From positions 1 through 5,569 of the forward strand of contig JASLMQ010000509.1 of assembly GCA_030746455.1 (NCBI GenBank): 5,569 bases of DNA. Direction: 5' to 3'. Source of the DNA: Candidatus Latescibacterota bacterium. Lineage in GTDB: Bacteria; Latescibacterota; UBA2968; GCA-2709665. Under the pieces are notes generated by a model that saw only the letters and a program-made list of their open reading frames with translations, was not told the origin of the DNA and did no database searches. Both the position numbers and the translations under genes were made by a program. Shown one piece after another: positions 1 to 5,569 of this stretch. Position 1 is the first letter of the stretch. Every line of letters starts with the position of its first letter.

Positions 1-16
1 CCGGCGGCTCGGTGGC

Positions 17-778
17 TCAGCCCCTGCCCTCCCCGAGGGACCCGTCGCTCTCGATCTCGTACTGAGCCAGCCGCCTTCGAAGCGCGAAGCGCGACAGCCC
101 AAGGAGCGAGGCCGCCTGACTCTGGCTCCCTCCGCTCCGCCGAAGGGCCTCTCGAATGGCGCCCTCCTCCATAGCCGACAGTTCGAGATCCCCATCCGGG
201 ATTCTCTCCAGAGCGTTTTCCAGACTGAGCGCCCTGGACCGGCGTCCCCCTCGCCCTGCTGCCCCGGGACTTCCCGCGGAGGGTGCGAACTCCAGGTCGC
301 CCGGCGCGATCCGGCGCTCCTGGCAGAGAATCACTGCGTGCTCGATTGTGTTCTTCAGCTCCCGCACATTGCCCGGATAGGAGTGGGCCTCGAGCCGCGC
401 GATGGCCGCCTGCGTGAACCCCTCGACGGGCTTGTGAAGCTTGTGCAGCACGTCTTCGAGGAAGTGCTCGGCCAGGGGGGCGACGTCCTCCGGACGCTCC
501 CTCAGGGGCGGGAGGTGGATCGTGAACGCGTTCAGCCGGTAGTAGAGTTCCTCCCGGAACCCCCCGCTTGCGATGGCCTCCGGCAGATCCCGATTGGTAG
601 CCGAGACGACGCGGACATCCACCGGGATCTCGTCTGCCCCGCCCACCCGACGGATGTGCCGGGTCTCGAGCGTCCTGAGCAGGCCCGACTGCATGTCGGG
701 ATCCATGTCACCGATCTCATCCAGGAACAGCGTGCCGCCGTGGGCCTGCTCGAAATATCCCTCGCGGGTCTCTCGCGC
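17..778 (-). pseudogene. C-terminal part of the same frameshifted NtrC-family regulator (AAA+ remainder and Fis-type HTH)
   Basis: Seen: from position 778 downward the frame reads ARETREGYFEQAHGG, then Walker B in GGTLFLDEIGDM (about 704-745). Next come VDVRVVSATNRDL, FREELYYRLNAFTIHLPPLRER and SYPGNVRELKN, all standard σ54-activator AAA+ signatures. The end carries a Fis-type helix-turn-helix, SQSQAASLLGLSRFALRRRL (about 60-130), before TGA at 17-19. Joined to the part at 780-1526 by dropping one base, it gives about 502 residues (490 from the ATG at 1490), close to the usual length of the family. The same frame stays open up to 889, and ATGs at 808 and 802 exist. Translation upstream of 778 is not homologous, however, and I see no convincing ribosome-binding site, so an independent start looks unlikely. 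Every motif downstream of the break is well kept, so the break is either recent or a sequence error. Confidence 0.87.
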
Positions 779-782
779 AGTC
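776..782 (-). other. Single-base frameshift site inside the GAFT(G/D)A loop codons
   Basis: On the minus strand the text reads ACC GAC T GCG CGA GAG. Removing the T (plus-strand A at 779) gives GAFTDARETREGYFEQA, a close match to the family consensus; keeping it sends the frame to a stop at 717-719. The exact base is uncertain by one or two positions. No homopolymer or recognisable slippery sequence lies here, which argues against programmed frameshifting. A true mutation or a sequencing/assembly error are both possible. Confidence 0.85.
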
Positions 783-1498
783 GGTGAAGGCGCCCTTCTC
801 ATGTCCATAGAAGGCCGCCTCCACGAGGGTCTGGGGAATCGCCGTGCAGTCGACCGCCACGAAGGGTCGGTCCGATCGGTCGCTCTCATAGTGAACGACC
901 CTCGCCACCACCTCCTTGCCGGTTCCGGTCTCCCCGCTGATCAGCACGGTCATGTCGCCGGCCTCGCAGACCTGGGTGGTCTGGTCGCGCACGTTCTGGA
1001 TGCTCGGGCTCTCGCCGATGATGGATCCCAGGCCGTGGAGCTTGCGTGCCTCCGCACCCAATCGGCGCAGCCGTTCCTCGGCTCGATCGCGGTCCCGGCG
1101 CAAGGCATGGAAACGCACGGTGCGCTCGAGGGCGGCCCGGAGCTCTCGCATCTTCACAGGCTTTGTGAAGAAGTCGAAGGCCCCCTCGCGCATGGCCTGC
1201 ACCGCAATGTCCATATCACCATACCCGGTGACCATGATGACCTCGGTTCCGGGGGACAGCTTCCTCGTCTCCTTGAGCACGGCAAATCCATCCATGCCCG
1301 GCATCTTCACGTCGGTGATCACGATGTCGATCTCCTCGCTCGTGAGGATACCGATCCCCTGCTGCCCGCTTTCGGCCTCGTAGAGGCAATAGCCCCGGGT
1401 GGAGAGGTAGTTCCCCACCGACGTGCGGACATCCTCGTCATCGTCGATCAGCAGGATGTGCATGGATTCCGGCGCGTGTGTTGCAGCCATCGGACATT

Positions 1499-1502
1499 CT
1501 CC
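1499..1502 (-). promoter_or_regulatory. Ribosome-binding site for the alternative regulator start at 1490
   Basis: On the minus strand GGAG lies 8 bases before the ATG at 1490-1488 (MAATHAPES), good Shine-Dalgarno spacing. The upstream ATG at 1526 instead has AGAGGAG (1530-1536) only three bases away across the preceding stop codon, as is usual for translationally coupled genes. Both starts are in frame and both leave the receiver domain whole, so sequence alone does not decide between them. Confidence 0.5.
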
Positions 1503-1526
1503 AGGCGTGTGCTGCGTGTCGGCCAT

Positions 1527-1631
1527 CTACTCCTCTGCGGGCAACCAGATGCGGAACACCGCACCTTTGCCCTCGAGCTCATCCCTTTCGTCCACGGCGT
1601 CACGCGCGTTCCCTTGGGCAGGCCGTCTTCC
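1527..1631 (-). pseudogene. Probable C-terminal remnant of a sensor histidine kinase
   Basis: Seen: on the minus strand the frame ending in TAG at 1527-1529 reads DELEGKGAVFRIWLPAEE, preceded by DAVDER. It is closed upstream by TGA at 1632-1634. Known: histidine kinase ATPase domains commonly end in a G-x-G-(T/A)-x-F-x-(I/V)-x-LP sequence, and kinase genes often abut their regulator gene; here the stop touches the regulator's ATG. Inference: this is the last stretch of the partner kinase. Upstream in another frame (about 1604-1650) is GSWRVLDEEDGLPKGT, which joins smoothly if two bases of the CGCGCG run at 1603-1608 are removed. Even so, no H-box, N-box or GLGL motif is found before rel at 1859, so most of the kinase is missing. 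It could instead be a chance short frame; the match is short. Confidence 0.5.
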
Positions 1632-1692
1632 TCATCGAGGACCCGCCAGCTTCCCCGGCCTCCCGCTGCGTCGCGATCCGACCGCGACGTGC

Positions 1693-1729
1693 ATTAACCG
1701 GCTGAACACCGTAAGTTACTCTGGTTAAT
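1693..1729. repeat. Inverted repeat ATTAACC-N23-GGTTAAT, possible operator or junction scar
   Basis: The arms ATTAACC (1693-1699) and GGTTAAT (1723-1729) are perfect 7-base inverted copies. One G-U and one G-C pair would extend them inward to 9 in RNA, leaving a 19-base loop. The arm centres are 30 bases apart, about three helical turns, which would suit a dimeric DNA-binding protein. The repeat lies upstream of the candidate rel promoter, where the kinase remnant fades out. It has no following U-run, so it is a poor terminator. Function is unknown. Confidence 0.4.
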
Positions 1730-1771
1730 CGGATCAGGCAAGGACTGAATGCCCGAAAAGCGCGCTGCCCC

Positions 1772-1800
1772 TGGCACTTTCTCGCCGATTTACCTATATT
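1772..1800 (+). promoter_or_regulatory. Candidate promoter of rel
   Basis: A -10-like TATATT (1795-1800, five of six matches to TATAAT) lies 17 bases after a weak -35-like TGGCAC (1772-1777). A start near 1807 would give a leader of about 50 bases before the TTG. The same bases extend to TATATTTG (1795-1802), which fits the Bacteroidetes-type TAnnTTTG element, but no TTTG sits at the expected upstream place. This is the AT-richest spot in front of the gene. Confidence 0.45.
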
Positions 1801-1848
1801 TGAAAGGCGGCCGGAAGTTGGCCCTGTCCCTCCAGACCCAAGCAAGCC

Positions 1849-1853
1849 GGAGG
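1849..1853 (+). promoter_or_regulatory. Ribosome-binding site fixing the TTG start of rel
   Basis: GGAGG is followed by five bases (CAATC) and then TTG at 1859. No ATG or GTG in the rel frame near this point has a comparable site, and the N-terminal length from this TTG fits long RSH proteins (first HD histidine at residue 69). The less efficient TTG codon is therefore the best-supported start. Confidence 0.8.
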
Positions 1854-1858
1854 CAATC

Positions 1859-4057
1859 TTGGCGGCCCAGATCGACAGATCCGCTGCGGACATCGCGCAG
1901 ATCATCGCGAAGGAATCCAAGTACCCCGAACTCCAGGACCTGCTCAGTCGGGCAGCCAAGGTCCGTCCGTCACACGACTTCGACCTCATCTCCAAGGCCT
2001 ACCGCGCGGCAGAGCTCGCCCACCGGAACCAGAAGAGGAAATCAGGCGATCTCACCATCACCCACGCCGCGGCCGTGGGCCGTATCCTCATCGGCCTGAA
2101 CCTCGATTCCATCACCATCTCCGCCGGCCTGCTCCACGACGTGGTAGAGGACACCGGCGTCCCCATATCCCAGGTCGCCGCCGAGTTCGGCCAGGAAATC
2201 GCCGACCTCGTCGACGGGGTCACCAAGATACGCGACCTGACCTTCCAGACACCCGAGGCCGAGCAGGCAGAGAACTTTCGCAAGATGCTCCTGTCCACGG
2301 CGCAGGATATCCGCGTCGTGCTCATCAAGTTCGCCGACCGGCTCCACAACCTTCGCACCCTCGAGTACCTCAGGCCCGAGACGCGCGAGCAAATGGCCCA
2401 GGAAAGCCGGGACATCTACGCGCCCCTGGCCCATCGCCTCGGAATCGCTCGGATCCGCGCCGAGCTCGAGGACTTGAGCCTCAAGTGGCTCGAGCCGGAA
2501 GCCTACCAGGACCTCCACAACAAGATCAACCTGACCCGCGAGGAGCGCGAGTCCTACATCGAGGAAGTCCGTGCCCCCCTGCTCGACGCCCTCGGCAAGG
2601 CCGGCATCCAGGCGGACATCAGGGGCCGACCCAAGAATTTCTACAGCATCCACCGGAAGATCGTGAATCAGGGCAAGGCCTTCGAGGAGATCTACGATCT
2701 GCTGGCGATGCGGATCCTCGTCTCCACAGAATCTGAGTGCTACAACGCATTGGGCCTGGTCCACTCCATGTACACACCGGTGATGGCCCGGTTCAAGGAC
2801 TTCATCGCCACACCCAAGTCCAACCGCTACCAGTCCCTGCATACCACCGTGATCGGTCCGCGCGGCATGATGCTGGAAGTCCAGATCCGGACCCGGGAAA
2901 TGCACCAGATCGCCGAGGTCGGCATCGCGGCCCACTGGCGCTACAAGGAGGGGAAGCGAAACCCCTCGGAGCTGGACCGCCACATGGCGTGGCTCAGGAG
3001 CCTGCTCGAGTGGCAGACCGAGACCACGGATCCCCACGAGTTCATCGAAGAGCTCAAAGTCGATCTCTTTCCCGACGAGATCTACGTCTTTACCCCCAGG
3101 GGCGACCTGATCCAGCTCCCCGAGGGTGCCACGCCGGTCGACTTCGCCTTCGCGGTGCACACCGACGTGGGCCTGCACTGCACGGGTGCCCGCGTGGACG
3201 GTCAGATGGTCGCGCTCTCCACCCCGCTCGAGACGGGCAAGACCGTGGAGGTGATGACCTCGCCCCACCAGCGCCCGAGCCGGGACTGGCTCAGCTTCGT
3301 GAAGAGCCCGAAGGCGAGGAGCCGAATCAAGCGCTGGCTAAGGATAGAGGAGCACGCCCACAGCGTCCGGCTGGGCGAGGAGATCCTCGAGCGCGAGCTC
3401 AAGCGCCAGCGGAAGCGGCTGGATGAGGACAGGCTGAAGGAGGTGGCCTCGGAGTTAGGCGTTCCGGGGATCGATCACCTCTACGCGGGCATCGGGAACG
3501 GCGATTTCTCACTCGAGCGGGTCTTCCACAGGCTCTTCCCTTCCACTCGGCCTGCGGTCAAGAGGACGCGCACCGACGCGTCCCGTCGACAGAAGAAGAG
3601 CCCGATCAAGATCCACGGTCTCAACAACCTGATGATCCACTTCGCGGGATGTTGCCGTCCCGTGCTGGGCGATCCCGTCCTGGGTATCATCACCAAGGGC
3701 CAGGGCGTTTCCGTCCACCGCCGGGACTGCCCCAATGCCAACCGCAAGGACCTGGACGCCCAGCGGGTCGTGGACCTGGAGTGGGACCCCGAGCAGGACG
3801 AGGCCTTCGCCGTACAGATCGAGGTGAAGGGTACCGACCGTCCCAAGTTCCTTCGCGATGTGACCCAGGCCATCGCCGATCTGGGCGTGCACGTGGTGGG
3901 CGGCGAGCTGAAGACGACCCACGGCCGCGTCGGCGACCGGTTCACCGTGGAGGTGAAGGACAGGAGCCAGCTCAACACCCTCTTCAAGAGGGTCCTGGCC
4001 GTCCACGGCGTCTCCTCGGTCCACCGTGTAGACACCTCCGAGGACGACGGCACATAG
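1859..4057 (+). CDS. relA: Bifunctional (p)ppGpp synthetase/hydrolase, RelA/SpoT (Rel) family
   Basis: Cytoplasmic 732-residue enzyme that makes (p)ppGpp from ATP and GTP/GDP and degrades it, controlling the stringent response; the length is normal for long RSH proteins. Seen, in order: an HD hydrolase domain (about 50-200) with H69, H93-D94 in HDVVEDT and D160 in FADRLHNLRTL; a synthetase domain (about 250-365) with RPKNFYSIHRK (R257, K259), RFKD 311-314, Y324 in YQSLHT and E340 in EVQIRT; TGS (about 400-465, FPDEIYVFTPRG); a helical region; a zinc-finger-like region with C598-C599, H620 and C624; and a C-terminal ACT domain (about 652-727). Known: RxKD marks bifunctional Rel/SpoT proteins, while monofunctional RelA has ExDD. 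The intact HD residues agree, so both activities are expected. The TTG start is set by GGAGG at 1849. Asn-Arg-Tyr (322-324) replaces the frequent Asn-Gly-Tyr in the synthetase loop. The gene is transcribed alone, convergent with mutS; it is also called rel or spoT. Confidence 0.97.
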   Translation: MAAQIDRSAADIAQIIAKESKYPELQDLLSRAAKVRPSHDFDLISKAYRAAELAHRNQKRKSGDLTITHAAAVGRILIGLNLDSITISAGLLHDVVEDTGVPISQVAAEFGQEIADLVDGVTKIRDLTFQTPEAEQAENFRKMLLSTAQDIRVVLIKFADRLHNLRTLEYLRPETREQMAQESRDIYAPLAHRLGIARIRAELEDLSLKWLEPEAYQDLHNKINLTREERESYIEEVRAPLLDALGKAGIQADIRGRPKNFYSIHRKIVNQGKAFEEIYDLLAMRILVSTESECYNALGLVHSMYTPVMARFKDFIATPKSNRYQSLHTTVIGPRGMMLEVQIRTREMHQIAEVGIAAHWRYKEGKRNPSELDRHMAWLRSLLEWQTETTDPHEFIEELKVDLFPDEIYVFTPRGDLIQLPEGATPVDFAFAVHTDVGLHCTGARVDGQMVALSTPLETGKTVEVMTSPHQRPSRDWLSFVKSPKARSRIKRWLRIEEHAHSVRLGEEILERELKRQRKRLDEDRLKEVASELGVPGIDHLYAGIGNGDFSLERVFHRLFPSTRPAVKRTRTDASRRQKKSPIKIHGLNNLMIHFAGCCRPVLGDPVLGIITKGQGVSVHRRDCPNANRKDLDAQRVVDLEWDPEQDEAFAVQIEVKGTDRPKFLRDVTQAIADLGVHVVGGELKTTHGRVGDRFTVEVKDRSQLNTLFKRVLAVHGVSSVHRVDTSEDDGT

Positions 4058-4086
4058 CGACCGACCTGGACTGGAATCACCTATGA

Positions 4087-4122
4087 GAGCGGGGGGCCGG
4101 CGTTGCTGCCGGCCCCCCGCTC
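4087..4122. terminator. Shared hairpin terminator between convergent rel and mutS
   Basis: GAGCGGGGGGCCGGC (4087-4101) and its exact complement (4108-4122) form a perfect 15-bp stem with a 6-base loop (GTTGCT). It lies 29 bases after the rel stop and 43 bases beyond the mutS stop, so it can serve both strands. Neither side has a strong U-run: the plus side continues ACTTGCCTGTTCCC. Termination may therefore rely on stem strength or Rho, or the stem may mainly protect 3' ends. Confidence 0.8.
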
Positions 4123-4165
4123 ACTTGCCTGTTCCCTTCGTGGGGTCCCTCTCCCAGTACCGGGC

Positions 4166-5569
4166 TCAATCGCGCCCATCGTCCTCCTCCCCATCGGCCT
4201 GCCGCTTGAGGGCCTCCAGCTTCATCAGGGCCTCCACGGGCGTGGTGTGCTCGATGTCGAGCTCCTTCAGCGCCTTCAGGGCCGGATGGTCGGACGGGGG
4301 CGGCGTGGGTATCGAGAACAGGGGGATCTGGGATCCATCGTCGCTCCCTTCCCGAAGCCGGGCGAGGCGGGCCCCGGAGCGGGTGAGCGACAACTCGTTC
4401 TTCTCCAGCTGCCGCAGGACCTCCTTGGCCCGCGCGATCAGCTCCTGCGGCATCCCGGCGAGTTGGGCCACCTCGATTCCGTAGCTTCGGTCGCACCCTC
4501 CGGGAATCAGCCGGTGCAGAAAGGCCACACGGTCCCCCTGCTTCCGAACGGCCACGCTGTAATTGCGCACGCGCGGCAGGAGCTCCTCCAGGTCGGTCAG
4601 CTCGTGGTAGTGCGTGGCGAACAGGGTTCTGGGGCGGATTCCTACTGCGTTGTGGAGGTACTCGGTCATCGCCCAGGCGATGCTCAGGCCGTCGAACGTG
4701 CTCGTGCCTCGGCCGATCTCATCCAGAAGCACCAGGCTCTTGGGCGTCGCGTTGTTCAGAATGTTGGCCGCCTCGTTCATCTCCACGAGGAACGTACTCT
4801 CCCCCCGCGCGAGATTGTCCGATGCCCCCACCCGCGTGAACACGCGATCCACCACGCCCACCCGCGCAGACCTTGCCGGCACGAAGCTCCCGGATTGTGC
4901 GAGCAGGACGATGAGGCCCATCTGACGGAGCACCGTTGACTTGCCGGCCATGTTCGGGCCGGTGATGATCAAAATCTGGTCGCTGTCTCCGTTCAAGAAC
5001 AGGCTGTTCGCCACGAACGCCCCACTGGGCAGCAGGCGCTCGACCACGGGATGGCGTCCGTCCTCGATATCGAGTACCGTGCCGTCATCCACCACGGGGC
5101 GGACATAGTCGTTGTTCGCCGCGGCCCCCGCGAAGGACACGAGCACATCCAGGTGCGCCACCGTCTCCGCGGCCTGTTGAACCGGTTCAACCCACCCGGC
5201 CGCCTCCTCGCGAAGGTTGGCGAACAACGTCTTCTCCAGCTCCTTGGCACGCTCATCGGCGCCCAGGATCTTGGCCTCCCAGTCCTTCAGGTCGGGCGTA
5301 ATGTACCTCTCGGCGTTCACCAAGGTCTGCTTGCGGATGTAGTCTTCAGGCACCCGGTCCTGATTGGCCTTCGTCACCTCGATGTAGTACCCGAACGCCT
5401 TGTTGTATCCCACCTTGAGCGACGAGATGCCTGTGCGCTCGCGCTCCTCGGCCTGCAGCCTGGCCACCCAGCTCCGTCCGCCGGAGGCCACCTCGCGAAG
5501 CTCGTCCAGCTCGCCGTGGAATCCCTCCCTGATGATGCCCCCCTCTGCAATCGTGGCCGGCGGGTCGTC
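4166..5569 (-). CDS. mutS: DNA mismatch repair ATPase MutS, C-terminal 467 residues (5' end outside window)
   Basis: MutS binds base mismatches and small loops and, with ATP, recruits MutL to start repair. The frame is open to the right edge. By comparison with E. coli MutS (853 residues), roughly the first 400 residues (mismatch-binding, connector, start of core) are missing. Seen, in fragment numbering: a core/clamp region from about 43 ([20 protein letters not shown], then [14 protein letters not shown]); Walker [10 protein letters not shown] at 204-212 (4934-4960); the signature [15 protein letters not shown]; Walker [14 protein letters not shown] with D283-E284; and FATHYHEL. After the ATPase comes QIPLF (4316-4330), matching the β-clamp-binding motif QxxLF, then a proline-rich linker. 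The tail helix [20 protein letters not shown] resembles the MutS C-terminal oligomerisation region. The stop is TGA at 4166-4168. The ATG at 5491-5489 is not the start: homology continues upstream ([18 protein letters not shown]) to the edge. All ATPase motifs look intact. Confidence 0.97.
   Translation of the reverse strand, partial: DDPPATIAEGGIIREGFHGELDELREVASGGRSWVARLQAEERERTGISSLKVGYNKAFGYYIEVTKANQDRVPEDYIRKQTLVNAERYITPDLKDWEAKILGADERAKELEKTLFANLREEAAGWVEPVQQAAETVAHLDVLVSFAGAAANNDYVRPVVDDGTVLDIEDGRHPVVERLLPSGAFVANSLFLNGDSDQILIITGPNMAGKSTVLRQMGLIVLLAQSGSFVPARSARVGVVDRVFTRVGASDNLARGESTFLVEMNEAANILNNATPKSLVLLDEIGRGTSTFDGLSIAWAMTEYLHNAVGIRPRTLFATHYHELTDLEELLPRVRNYSVAVRKQGDRVAFLHRLIPGGCDRSYGIEVAQLAGMPQELIARAKEVLRQLEKNELSLTRSGARLARLREGSDDGSQIPLFSIPTPPPSDHPALKALKELDIEHTTPVEALMKLEALKRQADGEEDDGRD

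Larger units (their letters stand above)
717..1526 (-). pseudogene. N-terminal part of a frameshifted NtrC-family σ54 response regulator (receiver plus start of AAA+ domain)
   Basis: Seen: residues 22-140 form a receiver domain (MHILLIDDDEDV). It has an acidic pocket at D28-D30, the phospho-acceptor D72 in ITDVKMPGMDG, T100 and K122 (FTKPV). A linker and then the AAA+ domain follow, with Walker A GETGTGKE at 198-205 (912-935) and FYGHEKGAFT ending at D249. After D249 this frame gives non-homologous residues and stops at 717-719; the homologous protein continues in another frame (17-778). Known: NtrC-type activators are phosphorylated by a partner kinase and use ATP to open σ54 promoters. The product read here would keep the receiver and Walker A but lose Walker B, the sensor regions and the DNA-binding domain, so it could not activate σ54. 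Start: ATG 1526 abuts the upstream stop (TAG-ATG). ATG 1490 (M13) has a better-spaced GGAG and is a real alternative. The natural target genes are unknown. Confidence 0.88.
1632..1858. other. Gene-free stretch between the two-component remnant and rel
   Basis: About 230 bases with no credible gene. The part at about 1690-1740 is visibly less GC-rich than its surroundings and holds an inverted repeat (1693-1729). The part next to rel holds a candidate promoter (1772-1800) and a ribosome-binding site (1849-1853). I see no tRNA, no known riboswitch and no tandem repeat. The frames that cross it on either strand have no recognisable protein motifs. Confidence 0.7.

Noticed and set aside
770..790. 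Programmed ribosomal frameshifting in the regulator
   Set aside because: There is no slippery heptamer, no stop codon at the shift point and no stimulatory hairpin evident. A shift inside a catalytic domain with no functional shorter form is not a known pattern for this family.
573..1697. Long plus-strand open frame across the regulator locus
   Set aside because: It is antisense to the receiver and AAA+ coding sequence, its translation is low-complexity, and no domain or ribosome-binding site supports it.
1772..1785. σ54 promoter upstream of rel (TGGCAC...GCC)
   Set aside because: The GG and GC doublets are separated by 9 bases instead of the required 10, and the -12 side lacks the TTGC form. 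It is more likely part of an ordinary promoter.
1749..1858. Small plus-strand gene starting at ATG 1749, before rel
   Set aside because: It runs into rel in another frame, has no good ribosome-binding site, spans the candidate promoter and has no recognisable motif.
2042..3268. Long open frame (408 codons) on the minus strand inside rel
   Set aside because: It lies wholly antisense to strongly conserved rel codons, has no recognisable protein motifs, and is the kind of open shadow frame expected in GC-rich DNA.
4103..4939. Plus-strand open frame opposite mutS
   Set aside because: It overlaps the essential MutS ATPase motifs on the other strand, begins inside the terminator hairpin, and shows no family signature.
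1..5569. A new defence, mobile or biosynthetic system
   Set aside because: All substantial coding sequence is accounted for by a two-component remnant, rel and mutS. No transposase, integrase, CRISPR repeat, toxin-antitoxin pair or unexplained conserved gene is visible.

Overview
The window is bacterial, strongly GC-rich, and reads mostly as ordinary chromosome: a stringent-response gene and a mismatch-repair gene, plus a damaged two-component locus. I cannot assign a species. A σ54-type activator, a bifunctional long RSH protein and MutS together suit a Gram-negative-type phylum. One TAnnTTTG-like promoter element (1795-1802) hints weakly at the Bacteroidetes/FCB side, but it equally fits an ordinary σ70 -10 box.

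Left part (minus strand, 17-1631): remains of a sensor kinase/response-regulator pair. The regulator has the full NtrC layout (receiver, σ54 AAA+ domain, Fis-type helix-turn-helix). Its reading frame breaks at about position 779, inside the GAFT(G/D)A loop, and dropping one base there restores a protein of about 502 residues. Directly upstream, with its stop codon touching the regulator's ATG, is a short stretch whose translation ends ELEGKGAVFRIWLPAEE. This resembles the extreme C-terminus of a histidine kinase, but no room is left for the rest of the kinase before the next gene.

Middle (1632-1858): a gene-free stretch of about 230 bases. It holds a 7-bp inverted repeat (ATTAACC/GGTTAAT), a probable promoter and a clear ribosome-binding site, and it leads into relA/rel on the plus strand (1859-4057, TTG start). 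This gene encodes a complete bifunctional (p)ppGpp synthetase/hydrolase with intact HD, synthetase, TGS, zinc-finger-like and ACT regions.

Right part (4058-5569): a perfect 15-bp hairpin lies between rel and mutS, which converge on it. mutS is on the minus strand and enters from the right edge; only its C-terminal 467 residues are in the window. They include the clamp region, the complete ATPase, a β-clamp-binding QIPLF motif and the C-terminal helical tail.

The three loci share no operon. rel is divergent from the two-component remnant and convergent with mutS. I found no new type of system. The most interesting points are the decayed two-component pair and the junction next to rel.
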